Source: Campylobacter sp. RM10537 (lineage in GTDB: Bacteria > Campylobacterota > Campylobacteria > Campylobacterales > Campylobacteraceae). From it: a DNA stretch of 64,000 nucleotides. The translations under genes and the position numbers were made by a program. The notes beneath the pieces were generated by a model. The model did no database searches and was not told the origin of the DNA. It saw only the letters and a list, made by a program, of their open reading frames with translations. This document shows positions 50,951-60,748 of this stretch, one piece after another. The stretch's first letter is position 1, and each line of letters starts with the position of its first letter. Location: positions 744,001-808,000 of the forward strand of contig NZ_CP059597.1 of NCBI RefSeq assembly GCF_022369435.1. The letters run 5' to 3'.

Positions 50951-52109
50951 TCCATTCCTTTAAAAAATTTTCTACCAAAGCAAAAGAACCAAATACTAAA
51001 GTTTTTTTCTGTTTTTCTAAAAAACTAAATTCTTCACATTTGATTCCTAAAATATTAGCTATATTATAAATTTCATCACTCATTAACTTTCTTTCTATGC
51101 TAATATATTTATAAATTTTAATTGTATCAATAATAGGCTTTAATGTTTTTAAAATTTTAAAAACATCTTTATCCTGATAAGAATTATAAACTAAAATTAA
51201 TTTTTCACCCATAAATTGATCGCGTAAAGCAGTTGCTGCCATTACATTATGCCCAACATCTATATATAAATTTGGTTCTAATTGTTCAAGCCGTCCTTTA
51301 AGACTTAATTTTTCTAATTTAGCTAAAGCCGGTTCTATTTTTTCTTTAGAAGCTAAAATTTCAAAAGCATTTAAAGCTAAAATTAAATTATGTTTTAAAT
51401 ATAGAGGTAAATTATATTTTTGAACATAGTTTTGAATTAATGATTTATATTTCCCCTCAAATTTAGAAGAAAAAATAAGTTCAACTTTTTTTAAATTGGC
51501 AATTTTTTTTGCTATTTTTAAGACAATTTCTTCTTGCTCTGATGAAATTAAAGTTTTTTCTGACATAACTTTTAGTTTAGTTCTTGCAATTTTCTCTAAA
51601 GAATCACCTAAAATTTGCATATGATCAAAGCCTATTTTTGTAAAAATACTCATTTTTTTTTCAAAAACCGAAGTTGCATCATACTCTCCACCTAAACCAG
51701 CCTCAAATATTACATAATCACACTTTCTAAAAAGCACGGCCGCGAGAAAAGTAGCATATTCAAAATAACTTAGTTTATTTAATTCTTCTTTAAAAATTTT
51801 TTCTAATTTTTCATGAGTTTGCTCTAACTCTTCTTTACAAACAATGCCTTTATTTTTATAAAAGCGTTCTTTAAAATCAAATATATGGGGGCTAGTATAA
51901 TGCCCAACATTATATCCTATATTCTCTAAAAGTTGGGCTAAAAAACGTCCTGTACTTCCTTTACCATTAGTTCCAATGATTTGAATTATCGGTTTTGCTA
52001 GAAGCTGATTTTTATATTTTTCATACATTCTAAACATTAAAAAACGATCAATCCTATCATAGCAAAGATTTTTCTTTGCTAAAAAATCACTCACTTTATT
52101 CTGTATCAT
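50937..52109 (-). CDS. folC: FolC, folylpolyglutamate / dihydrofolate synthase
   Basis: This Mur ligase-family enzyme of 390 residues has the ATP loop IIGTNGKGSTGRFLAQLL near residue 42 and TSPHIFDFKERF near 76. IFEAGLGGEYDATSVF follows near 133. It adds glutamates to folates. The start at the ATG 52109 overlaps the preceding gene by 14 bases, and its stop overlaps the peptidase gene. Confidence 0.92.
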   Translation of the reverse strand: MIQNKVSDFLAKKNLCYDRIDRFLMFRMYEKYKNQLLAKPIIQIIGTNGKGSTGRFLAQLLENIGYNVGHYTSPHIFDFKERFYKNKGIVCKEELEQTHEKLEKIFKEELNKLSYFEYATFLAAVLFRKCDYVIFEAGLGGEYDATSVFEKKMSIFTKIGFDHMQILGDSLEKIARTKLKVMSEKTLISSEQEEIVLKIAKKIANLKKVELIFSSKFEGKYKSLIQNYVQKYNLPLYLKHNLILALNAFEILASKEKIEPALAKLEKLSLKGRLEQLEPNLYIDVGHNVMAATALRDQFMGEKLILVYNSYQDKDVFKILKTLKPIIDTIKIYKYISIERKLMSDEIYNIANILGIKCEEFSFLEKQKKTLVFGSFALVENFLKEWSDKK

Positions 52110-53493
52110 TTTTTTGATTTAAATTAGAAATTTGACTTATTAATTCTTCTAAAATATTTATATTTGGATTGCTTTGCTTGTCCAAATAAGCTGTATTGAT
52201 TTTTGGCATAATGACATCTTGCTTATAGATAAAACGAAAATTCTCAATTGTCTTTAAATTATCATTTACAAGCTTAGAAACCTCTTCTTTGCTTTTTCCC
52301 GGAGAAATAATTAAATAACTTTTTTCATCAATCATCCAAAGTTCGTCAAATTCGTTACAGCTATCTTTCAAAATCTTTTTAAAACGAACAAAAATTTCAT
52401 TTAAACTACCAACTCCATATTTTTCCATAATAAAACGATAATTTTGTATAGAAAATAAAGCTAATGCATAATTTACTTTATATTTTTGAAAATTTTCATC
52501 TAATTTCTCAAGCTCTTTAACAACAGTCCAAGATTCTCTTTCCTCAAGACTTTGAGTAAATTCAATTTGAGTATTTAAAGAATTGATTTTTTCACTAAGT
52601 TGCTCAAGCTTTTTCTTTAAAAACTCAAAACTAATTTTAATCTCACCCTTTTCATCTGGATTTAAAGCATTAACAAAATCCATATTTTGCTGATTAGTTT
52701 TATTTAATAAACTAAAAAGCTCATAAATTTTTTTTAAATTTTCGTTGAAAAAATTTAAATTTTTTTGCACATACATATTATCAACCATCACTCGATGACT
52801 AACAATTTCTAAAAGTTCATTTTTGAAATTGTTTTCATTAATTAAAAAAGTCTTTTTAGATAAATTTTGAGAAAATCCTTGAATTTTAAGATCTTCGACT
52901 AAAGAAGGATTTAAACAAGATATTAAAAGCTCACAAAAATATTCTAAATTTCTTTCGCTAAGTTTATTTAAAAGTTTTTTAATTACCGTATCAAAATCAT
53001 CAAATTTATTAACACCATACTTTTTTATCTCACTATCAAAATCATTTTCTTCATAATTTTTTTCTAATTCTTTCCATTTTTTAGAAAGCAAATAAATACT
53101 TTCACTATCCATAGTTTTAGAAATTCTTATAGAGGTAATTTTTGCTAAATCTCTAATTTTCTTATCTTTACTTACTTGTAAAGCCTTGCATAAAGTAGAT
53201 AATAAATCAAAAAATTCACTAAATTGCTTTCCACTTTGTCTATTAAGTGCAGAAATTAAAAAAGTTATTAATTCTTCAATAGTGCGAACGGATTTTGAAT
53301 CAAGTTCTTGTTGATAATTTGTTAAAAGCAAAGCTTTATATTTTTCTAATTTTACTTTATTTAATGTTGTCAATTTATCTTTTTGTGCAATTTCTTCAAA
53401 TACCTCGGTATAATTTTCAGGGGTTGGACGTAATTTCCTTTCTTTTAAAGCAATTAAAGTTTTTTTTGCAATTTCATTAATGTTGGGTAACAC
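52096..53493 (-). CDS. Coiled-coil protein with a degenerate GGDEF-like domain
   Basis: This is a 465-residue cytoplasmic protein. About residues 1-320 are helical with several coiled-coil stretches. The last third looks like a GGDEF fold: YALALFSIQNYRFIMEKYGVGSLNEIFVRFKKIL follows the pattern of the family's first half, but the position of the GGDEF signature reads MIDEKSY. It therefore should not synthesise cyclic-di-GMP. The start is a GTG at 53493 with AAGGG upstream, overlapping lptE. The counterpart in C. jejuni is Cj1089c. Confidence 0.65.
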   Translation of the reverse strand: MLPNINEIAKKTLIALKERKLRPTPENYTEVFEEIAQKDKLTTLNKVKLEKYKALLLTNYQQELDSKSVRTIEELITFLISALNRQSGKQFSEFFDLLSTLCKALQVSKDKKIRDLAKITSIRISKTMDSESIYLLSKKWKELEKNYEENDFDSEIKKYGVNKFDDFDTVIKKLLNKLSERNLEYFCELLISCLNPSLVEDLKIQGFSQNLSKKTFLINENNFKNELLEIVSHRVMVDNMYVQKNLNFFNENLKKIYELFSLLNKTNQQNMDFVNALNPDEKGEIKISFEFLKKKLEQLSEKINSLNTQIEFTQSLEERESWTVVKELEKLDENFQKYKVNYALALFSIQNYRFIMEKYGVGSLNEIFVRFKKILKDSCNEFDELWMIDEKSYLIISPGKSKEEVSKLVNDNLKTIENFRFIYKQDVIMPKINTAYLDKQSNPNINILEELISQISNLNQKNDTE

Positions 53494-53989
53494 GCTTATG
53501 CCCTTTAATAGCTATAGCTGAAATAAATTCATCAAAAGCTTCACTTGAAGCTGAACGAATAGCATCATAACGAGCAGAATCACTTATAATACTATTTGGC
53601 GAAATATCAAAATTATAACTACCGCTTGTATTAAAATGCTCGTTAGAGCCATCTTTAAAAATTACATAAAATTCCAAATTTAACCTAGCTTTATAACTTA
53701 CAACATAACCATTTTTATCATAAATTAAAGGAATAAAATCAAGATTATTCATTTTAACATTAATAATATCATCAGCTTCGTGCTTTAAAGCAAGCTTTCG
53801 TCCAAGCTTAGAAATAACCATTTCTTTAAGAGTATCTGCCACAAAAATACTATTTTTAGGATCTTGAAGATTTAATTCTACATTAACATAAACTTTCTCA
53901 TCAAATATATTATCGGCTATTTTTGAAGTCGGAATATAACCACAAGCTGAAAAAAATAACACTATAAAACTAATAAAAATTTTCTTCAT
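53477..53989 (-). CDS. lptE: LptE-like LPS/LOS assembly lipoprotein
   Basis: This 170-residue protein has a lipoprotein signal with lipobox FSAC (Cys at about residue 16) followed by GYIPTS. The rest is a mixed alpha/beta domain with [25 protein letters not shown] typical of LptE (RlpB-like) proteins that plug LptD. It directly follows leuS, the usual neighbour of lptE in many proteobacteria. The start overlaps the leuS stop by 4 bases. Confidence 0.78.
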   Translation of the reverse strand: MKKIFISFIVLFFSACGYIPTSKIADNIFDEKVYVNVELNLQDPKNSIFVADTLKEMVISKLGRKLALKHEADDIINVKMNNLDFIPLIYDKNGYVVSYKARLNLEFYVIFKDGSNEHFNTSGSYNFDISPNSIISDSARYDAIRSASSEAFDEFISAIAIKGHKRVTQH

Positions 53990-56415
53990 TTAATCACCAA
54001 ATTAACCAATTTTCCTTCAATATAAATTTCTTTAATGATATTTTTATCTTGTATCCATTTAAAAACACTCTCTTTAGCTATTTTCAAAATTTCATCTTTA
54101 TTAGTAGAGCTTGAAATTTCTATTTCTGCACGTTTTTTTCCATTAACACTTACTGCTAAATTTAATGTATCTTTTATAAAAACTTCTTCCTTAAGTTTTA
54201 AGATTTTAAAATTTTCACATTCAAAAAGCTGCTCACTTAATTCAAAACATATATGAGGAATAATAGGCTCTAAAATATTTAAAATAATATAAAAAGCTTC
54301 TTGCTCTAAAGCTTGATTCTTGCAAACTGAAAGCGCATTTAAAGCTTCCATGCAAGATGCGATTAAGGTATTAAATGCAAAAGTTTGAGTATATACCTCT
54401 TCGGATTTTTTTAATGCTTCATAAACTTTTAATCTTGCATATTTTTCTTCTTTGGTTAAATTTTCTTGTTTAAGTTCTGATAATTTTCCTTTTTTAACAT
54501 TTTGCGCCTTATCATAAAGTTTACAAATAAATCTATAAGCACCCTCAAGTGCATCATCATTCCACTCTAACTCTTTAGCAGGTGGTGCAGCAAATAAAAT
54601 AAATAATCTTGCGGTATCAGCTCCATATTTTTTAATAATCTCATCAGGATCTACAACATTTCCTTTAGACTTCGACATCTTAGCTCCATCTTTTAAAACC
54701 ATACCTTGAGTTAAAAGTCTATCAAAAGGTTCACCATTATTTAAATATCCCAAATCTCTTAAAGCTTTTTGAAAAAATCTTGCATAAAGCAAATGCAAAA
54801 TAGCATGCTCAATACCACCAATATATTGATCAACATTCATCCAATATTTCATACTTAATTCATCTAAAGCTTTTTCCTGCCAAGTTTTTTCATCACTTGC
54901 AAAACGTGCAAAATACCACGAACTTTCAAAAAAAGTATCCAGAGTATCTGTTTCTTTGCAAGCTTTAAGGCCACATTTTGGACATGTACATTCTTTCCAT
55001 GTTGGATGCTTTTCTAAAGGATTTCCTTCTCCTGTAATTTCTATATCTTCTGGCAAAACAATAGGAAGATTTTCTATTTTTTGTGGAACTATACCACATT
55101 TTTCACACTTAATCATAGGGATAGGAGCTCCCCAATATCTTTGACGAGAAACCCCCCAATCTCGAATTTTAAAATTAATTGTTCTTTTTCCTATATTTTC
55201 TTTTTCAAATAAATTAATAATTTCATCCCTTGCAATATTGCATTCAACTCCATTAAATTGTCCACTCTCTATAAGTTTCCCTGATTTTTGAGTATATGGA
55301 AGTTTAGATTCACATTCGATTACTTTTTTAATCTCAAGTTTATATTTACTTGCAAATTCAAAATCTCTTTCATCGTGTGCAGGAACAGCCATAACCGCAC
55401 CACTACCATAATCAGATAAAACAAAATTAGCAACCCATACAGGAATTTTTTCTTTTGTTAAAGGATGCAATACATAGATATCTAAAAAGTAACCTTCTTT
55501 TCGTGCACTTTGTCTTTCTCTTGGAGTTTGATTTTGAATATGTTTGATTTTCTCAACTACAGTAGATTCTAAATGAGAATGACTAATAAGATTTTGGACT
55601 ATTTTATGATCAACTGATAAAGCAATATAGCTTACTCCATATATTGTATCAGCACGCGTAGTAAAAACATCAATATGACTTGCTTGGCTTTTTTCTTGGC
55701 TTTTTTCATCTAAAATAAGCTTAAATTCAAGACCTTCGCTTCTACCTATCCAATTTTCTTGCATTGTTAATACTTGATTAGGCCATTTATCTTTTAAATT
55801 TTTAAGTTCTCTTAAAAGCTCATCTGCATAAGCCGTAATTTTAACATAATACCCTGGCATCTTTTTTTGAACAACTTCATGTCCACAGCGCCAACACTTT
55901 CCATCTTCAACTTGTTCATTTGCTAAAACTGTTTGATCTTGCTCACACCAATTAACATTAGCTTCTTTAGTATAAATCAAACCTTTTTCATACATTTTGA
56001 TAAAAAATTCTTGTTCAAATTTTGTATAAAGTGGATCGGAGGTTGCTAAAATTCTTTTTTTTGAAAAAGAAAAACCTAAAGAAAAAAGTTCATTTTTCAT
56101 ATAATCTATATTTTCATAAGTCCAAGATTTTGGATGTACCTTATGCTTAATTGCAGCATTTTCAGCAGGCATACCAAAACTATCAAAACCGATAGGATGT
56201 AAAACATTATAGCCTATTTTTCGATAATATCTTGATATAGCATCACCTATACTATAATTTCTTACATGTCCCATGTGAATACGTCCACTTGGATAAGGAA
56301 ACATTGATAAAATATATTTTTTAGGCAAAGAAAAATCATCTTTTGGTTCAAAATAATTATTTTTATCCCAAATTTCTTGCCATTTTTTTTCTATACTCCT
56401 TGCTTCATAAGCCAT
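53986..56415 (-). CDS. leuS: LeuS, leucyl-tRNA synthetase
   Basis: This class I synthetase of 809 residues has [17 protein letters not shown] (HIGH motif) near residue 40, the CP1 editing domain at about 220-400, and the KMSKS signature in [15 protein letters not shown] near 600. The ATG at 56415 is chosen; the frame extends only to a TTG 3 bases upstream. The length is within the usual range. It follows secF by about 14 bases. Confidence 0.97.
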   Translation of the reverse strand: MAYEARSIEKKWQEIWDKNNYFEPKDDFSLPKKYILSMFPYPSGRIHMGHVRNYSIGDAISRYYRKIGYNVLHPIGFDSFGMPAENAAIKHKVHPKSWTYENIDYMKNELFSLGFSFSKKRILATSDPLYTKFEQEFFIKMYEKGLIYTKEANVNWCEQDQTVLANEQVEDGKCWRCGHEVVQKKMPGYYVKITAYADELLRELKNLKDKWPNQVLTMQENWIGRSEGLEFKLILDEKSQEKSQASHIDVFTTRADTIYGVSYIALSVDHKIVQNLISHSHLESTVVEKIKHIQNQTPRERQSARKEGYFLDIYVLHPLTKEKIPVWVANFVLSDYGSGAVMAVPAHDERDFEFASKYKLEIKKVIECESKLPYTQKSGKLIESGQFNGVECNIARDEIINLFEKENIGKRTINFKIRDWGVSRQRYWGAPIPMIKCEKCGIVPQKIENLPIVLPEDIEITGEGNPLEKHPTWKECTCPKCGLKACKETDTLDTFFESSWYFARFASDEKTWQEKALDELSMKYWMNVDQYIGGIEHAILHLLYARFFQKALRDLGYLNNGEPFDRLLTQGMVLKDGAKMSKSKGNVVDPDEIIKKYGADTARLFILFAAPPAKELEWNDDALEGAYRFICKLYDKAQNVKKGKLSELKQENLTKEEKYARLKVYEALKKSEEVYTQTFAFNTLIASCMEALNALSVCKNQALEQEAFYIILNILEPIIPHICFELSEQLFECENFKILKLKEEVFIKDTLNLAVSVNGKKRAEIEISSSTNKDEILKIAKESVFKWIQDKNIIKEIYIEGKLVNLVIK

Positions 56416-56429
56416 CAATTATTCTCTCC

Positions 56430-57404
56430 TTAAACTATTCCTTTTTCATACATTGAACGATTACGCTCTTTTTCTTGTTTTCTTTTGAGTTTTTCAAGCT
56501 CTTTATTTCTAAAATCAAGCACATTAAATTTAAACCAAAGTAAGGTTGGGCTTGCTACGAAAATAGAACTTAAAGTTCCTGCTATAATGCCTACTATAAG
56601 AGCCAAGGAAAATCCTTGTATCATTTCTCCACCAAAAAAATATAAAATAACTACCGTAGCTAAGGTAAGGCCTGATGTTAATATAGTTCTTGATAAAGTT
56701 GCTGATACGCTTTCATTAATGATAGGCGAAAGCTCTGTTCTTTTACTTGTCTTAATTCCCTCTCTTATTCTATCAAAAATAATAATTGTATCATTTAAAG
56801 AATATCCAAGAACCGTTAAAACTGCAGCCAAAGTATCCAAATTAACATCGATTTTAAAAAGAGAAATTGCACCCAAAGTGATAATAACATCGTGTATTTC
56901 ACTAATAATTGCAGCCATAGCAAATCGCCATTCAAAGCGAACCGCTAAATAAATCAAGATAGCAATTAAAGAGATAATAACAGCTGTAATTCCTTTATTT
57001 CTAAGCTCATCTCCAACCTTTGGACCTACGACATCAGCTCTACGCACCTCAAATTTTCCAGTATCTTTTAAAATTTCACTAACATAAGCACCAATATCAT
57101 TACTTAAATTATCATTACTTCCTAAAAAACGTATTGTTACTTCATCTTTATTTCCAAATTCTGTTACAGATAAACTTTGAAAACCACCCTTTTTTTCCAA
57201 AAGCTCACGAATCTGAGGTATAGGAGCAACTTCATTATCATATTTAAGCTGGATTAAAGTTCCTCCGCTAAAGTCAATACCATATTGCAATCCCCTATCC
57301 CAAAGCAAGTAAATTGATCCAAAAAATAGAATAAAAGAAAGAGAAATTGCAGAAAATCGCATTCTCATAAAATCATAAATTTTTTTCTTGCTAAAAAACT
57401 GCAT
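56430..57404 (-). CDS. secF: SecF, Sec translocon accessory membrane protein
   Basis: SecF is a 324-residue protein with six membrane spans and one periplasmic domain (about residues 35-130). The GIDFSGGTLIQ motif near residue 38 and the helix-4 VLGYSLNDTIIIFDRIRE motif near 200 are family hallmarks. With SecD it uses proton-motive force to finish protein export. It starts exactly after the secD stop. Confidence 0.96.
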   Translation of the reverse strand: MQFFSKKKIYDFMRMRFSAISLSFILFFGSIYLLWDRGLQYGIDFSGGTLIQLKYDNEVAPIPQIRELLEKKGGFQSLSVTEFGNKDEVTIRFLGSNDNLSNDIGAYVSEILKDTGKFEVRRADVVGPKVGDELRNKGITAVIISLIAILIYLAVRFEWRFAMAAIISEIHDVIITLGAISLFKIDVNLDTLAAVLTVLGYSLNDTIIIFDRIREGIKTSKRTELSPIINESVSATLSRTILTSGLTLATVVILYFFGGEMIQGFSLALIVGIIAGTLSSIFVASPTLLWFKFNVLDFRNKELEKLKRKQEKERNRSMYEKGIV

Positions 57405-58985
57405 TTATCTTCTCCTGTATCCAAACCAAAATTTTGTATCATTGCTTTTTTCAATGCGATGCATAAACAAATCAAACATTCCATGAGTCCCTAAAATAGC
57501 AGTAATCATAGAAACAACTATACCTATACCTAAAGTTACAGCAAAACCTTTAACCGATCCTGTTCCATAAATATAAAGCACAACCGAGGTGACTAAAGAA
57601 GTAATATTTGAATCCACAATCGCACTCATAGCATTTTTATAACCTTGCTCTATACTTGTTTTTATTTTTACTCCATCTCTTAAAAGCTCTCGAATACGCT
57701 CATTAATAATAACATTGGCATCTACAGCCATACCTACAGTTAGAACAAGTCCGGCCATACCTGGTAAGGTTAAAGTGGCTCCAAACATTGCCATAATAGC
57801 AACAACAACTAAAATATTTACTATCATGGCAATATTAGCAAAAAGTCCAGCTATACGATAATAAATCATCATAAAAACTACAATAAAAATAGAAGCACCT
57901 ATCAAAGCTATCATGCTCATTTTTATACTATCTGCACCCAAAGAAGGACCTATACTTCTTTGCTCCAAAAGCTTAACGGGTGCTAATAAAGCTCCACTTC
58001 TTAAAGCTACGGCTACATCACGTGCCTCCTCTTGAGTAAAAGCACCGCTAATTTGTCCACTTCCACCACCTATTCTTTCATTAATAGATGGAGCAGAATA
58101 AACTTTATTATCAAGTACAATAGCTAAGCGTTTACCGATGTTAGCTCCTGTATAATCAGCAAATTTTTTAGCACCTTCAGAATTTAAAGTAAAATTAATC
58201 ACTGGATAATTACTTTTATCACTAAAACCAACTCTAGCATCTGTTAGCATTGATCCATCCAAAATAGGAATACTTTTTAATGGATATTTTAAATTTGGAT
58301 TTCTAGAATCTGGCACTAAAATAAGTCCATAACTAGCTGCTTCTGCATCACTCATAGTTGCAGCTTCTCCCATTTTAGAATCATCCACTTCCATAAGTTG
58401 CAAATGTGCTGCTTTGGTAATACGCTCTTTAGCTCTTAGCTCATCTTCCTTGGTTTTAATTCCAGCAAGCTCAACTAAAATCTTATCTTCACCTTGTCTA
58501 GCAACTGTAGGCTCAGCAAGTCCAAATTGATCCAAACGATTTCTAATAGTTTCAACAGCTTGTAAAAGTGCAAAATTTTCAATATTTTTAACTTCTTCAG
58601 GAGTGAAAGAAATTTGATAATGCATATTTTCATTTTGAATTTTTAAGCCCTTGATTTCTTTGAGCAATTCATTCACTTTAGATATATCCGCATTATCAAG
58701 CAAGGTAAAATCTAATTTATCTCCATGAGTACTTAATCCATCATTTAAAATATTCTCTTTATTAAAAGAATAATTTAAAGAAGAGGCGATAGATTTGATT
58801 TTAGATTTTACTGCTTCTTCATTATCCACCCCTAAAAGCATATAAAGTCCGCCTTGTAAATCAAGACCTAGATTGATTTTAGCACCTTTTTGAGATTGCA
58901 AGAAAGAAGGAAGTGAAAAAATCACTCCAAAAATAAAAACCACTATAAAAATAATTAGTCTATAGCTTAATTTAGAATTACGCAT
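57405..58985 (-). CDS. secD: SecD, Sec translocon accessory membrane protein
   Basis: SecD is a 526-residue protein. The first helix is at about residues 8-28, followed by LGLDLQGGLYML near 40, a large periplasmic domain (about 50-350), and five helices with the GMAVDANVIINERIRE motif near 445. The ATG at 58985 is taken; a TTG lies one codon upstream. It overlaps the end of yajC by 8 bases. Confidence 0.96.
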   Translation of the reverse strand: MRNSKLSYRLIIFIVVFIFGVIFSLPSFLQSQKGAKINLGLDLQGGLYMLLGVDNEEAVKSKIKSIASSLNYSFNKENILNDGLSTHGDKLDFTLLDNADISKVNELLKEIKGLKIQNENMHYQISFTPEEVKNIENFALLQAVETIRNRLDQFGLAEPTVARQGEDKILVELAGIKTKEDELRAKERITKAAHLQLMEVDDSKMGEAATMSDAEAASYGLILVPDSRNPNLKYPLKSIPILDGSMLTDARVGFSDKSNYPVINFTLNSEGAKKFADYTGANIGKRLAIVLDNKVYSAPSINERIGGGSGQISGAFTQEEARDVAVALRSGALLAPVKLLEQRSIGPSLGADSIKMSMIALIGASIFIVVFMMIYYRIAGLFANIAMIVNILVVVAIMAMFGATLTLPGMAGLVLTVGMAVDANVIINERIRELLRDGVKIKTSIEQGYKNAMSAIVDSNITSLVTSVVLYIYGTGSVKGFAVTLGIGIVVSMITAILGTHGMFDLFMHRIEKSNDTKFWFGYRRR

Positions 58986-59250
58986 CAATTTTCTTTGCTA
59001 CAAATTCTCGCGAAATTTTCGCAGTAACATTGTCTTCATTAAGCTTAACTTTGATAAAATCCTCTTCTGGTTTTACAACTTCACAAATAAGTCCACCAGT
59101 GGTAATAATTTTATCGCCTTTTTGCAAAGAATTAAGCATATCTTTATGTGTTTTTGCTTGTTTTTGTTGCGGTCTTATTACCAAAAAATAAAAAATAGCA
59201 AATAAAACAACAAGAGGTAACAATGAAGTTAAAATTGATTTTTCTTCCAT
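58978..59250 (-). CDS. yajC: YajC, Sec translocon small subunit
   Basis: This 90-residue protein has one transmembrane helix (about residues 8-25) and the YajC motif FLVIRPQQKQAK. A cytoplasmic domain follows, with LQKGDKIITTGGLICEV. It is the first gene of the 14-gene minus-strand run. Its start overlaps the divergent lnt start by about 28 bases, so the two promoters lie inside the opposite coding regions. A TAGAAT -10 lies at 59284-59289. Confidence 0.94.
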   Translation of the reverse strand: MEEKSILTSLLPLVVLFAIFYFLVIRPQQKQAKTHKDMLNSLQKGDKIITTGGLICEVVKPEEDFIKVKLNEDNVTAKISREFVAKKIDA

Positions 59251-60542
59251 ATTTTTCCTTTATTCCAAAAAAATTAAATACTAATTCTACCATTTTTAAA
59301 ATAATAAAAGTCTTTTTTGTTGCAATTTTACTTTCAAATCCAATTTATTTATCCTTTTTTGAAAATATTTTTACTCAAACTATTAGTCCATTTTTGGCAA
59401 TTTGGGGCTTAATATTACTTTTAAAACATAAAAAAGCCAAAGAATACTTTTGGATTGGTTTTTTCACAGGAATACTTTGGTTTTGGTGGATAGGGCTTTC
59501 ATCTATTTATTTTAATCTTAGCTATTTGATGCCAATTATCATCTTTTTTGTAGGATTATTTTATGGCTTACTTTTTAGAATTTGTTATTGGTTTAAATTT
59601 GATTTTTTAAGACTTTGTGGAATTTTTTGCCTTAGCTTTATCCATCCTTTTGGGTTTGATTGGCTAAATTGGGGAATATTTACTGTTTATGGTTTTTTTG
59701 ATACAAATTATAGAGGTATTATTTGTATTTTTTTAATTGCTTATTTTATCTATGAAGGTTATATTTCAAGATATTATAAAATAGCCATAGTTTTGATTTT
59801 ATTTTTTATAGGACTACAATACGATGAAAAACAGGCTCAAAAACTAGACATATCTTACAAGCTAATCAATACAAATATATCTCAAGATCAAAAATTCTTA
59901 TCAAAAAATATAGAATCTAATGTGGATTTTCTTTTAAAAGAAATCATTAAAGCGATTAAGGAAAATAAAAAATTAGTTATTTTACCTGAAACAGCTTTTC
60001 CTTTTGATTTAAAAAACACTTCTTATGAAAATTTACTCAAAAATTTATCTTATCAAATTACGATCATAACTGGAGCTTTTAACAAAGAAGATGATCATAT
60101 TTACAATAGCACCTATATTTTTAAAGAAGGAAATGTTTATATACTTAATAAACACTATTTAGTTCCTTTTGGAGAAGAAATTCCAATATTTAAAAATCTG
60201 GTTCAAAAATACTTTTTACCGAATACTCAAGAATTTTCCAAAGGTCCTATTCAAAGCAAGTATAAGCTTGATCATAAAATTATTACCAATGCAATTTGTT
60301 ATGAAGTCACTAAAGAAAAAAACTATCAAAATTCTCAAATTATTATCGCTATAAGCAATAATGCTTGGTTTAATTACTCAAGCGAATACAAACTTCAACA
60401 ATTATTGATTAAATTTTATGCAAGTAAATATGGAGTAAGTGTTTATCATGCCGTTAATGGCAAAGAAAATGCAATAATAACTCCTAAAAAAATGTTAAGC
60501 AAGAGTTGGATGGAATTATTCAAAAAAATATACAAATCTTAA
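59223..60542 (+). CDS. lnt: Lnt, apolipoprotein N-acyltransferase
   Basis: Lnt is a 439-residue inner-membrane enzyme that adds the third acyl chain to lipoproteins. It has six to eight N-terminal helices followed by a nitrilase-like catalytic domain. The catalytic Glu is in LPETAFPF (near residue 258) and the Cys in NAICYE (near 360), with ISNNAWF after. The start is within yajC on the opposite strand; GAGG precedes it. Its 3' end meets the tail of the DUF2972 gene. Confidence 0.88.
   Translation: MKLKLIFLPYFSFIPKKLNTNSTIFKIIKVFFVAILLSNPIYLSFFENIFTQTISPFLAIWGLILLLKHKKAKEYFWIGFFTGILWFWWIGLSSIYFNLSYLMPIIIFFVGLFYGLLFRICYWFKFDFLRLCGIFCLSFIHPFGFDWLNWGIFTVYGFFDTNYRGIICIFLIAYFIYEGYISRYYKIAIVLILFFIGLQYDEKQAQKLDISYKLINTNISQDQKFLSKNIESNVDFLLKEIIKAIKENKKLVILPETAFPFDLKNTSYENLLKNLSYQITIITGAFNKEDDHIYNSTYIFKEGNVYILNKHYLVPFGEEIPIFKNLVQKYFLPNTQEFSKGPIQSKYKLDHKIITNAICYEVTKEKNYQNSQIIIAISNNAWFNYSSEYKLQQLLIKFYASKYGVSVYHAVNGKENAIITPKKMLSKSWMELFKKIYKS
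59284..59289 (-). promoter_or_regulatory. -10 element (TAGAAT) for yajC and the run behind it
   Basis: On the minus strand TAGAAT lies 34 bases before the yajC start, inside the lnt coding sequence. It is the best candidate for the main promoter of the long run. Confidence 0.45.
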
Positions 60543-60748
60543 CCATCCAACTCTTCACACATTTTTTCAAATTCTTGGTAGTATTTCCAAGAAGCTACTA
60601 TATCGGGACGGTGTTGTTTGATATGAACATAATCTTTATCGAATTTATTTTTAAAAGCAAAAGCTATATCTCTATTTTGCTTCATAAAAGATAATATATC
60701 TCTTTCTGTTTTTAATTTTTTTCTTTCATTTATATAAAAATCTTCCAA
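60539..60748 (-). other. Detached C-terminal tail of the DUF2972 gene (frameshifted)
   Basis: A 69-codon open frame begins with TTG, not ATG, and has no ribosome site. It reads EDFYINERKKLKTERDILSF and ends with RPDIVASWKYYQEFEKMCEE and a few residues, the kind of C-terminus I associate with full-length members of this family. It lies directly behind the main frame, which ends in an unrelated short tail. One extra T in the coding-strand T8 tract at 60755-60762 would fuse both frames. Confidence 0.7.

Noticed and set aside
56485-56952. Open frame of 155 codons opposite secF
   Set aside because: secF is clear, and the antisense frame has no ribosome site and no recognisable domain.
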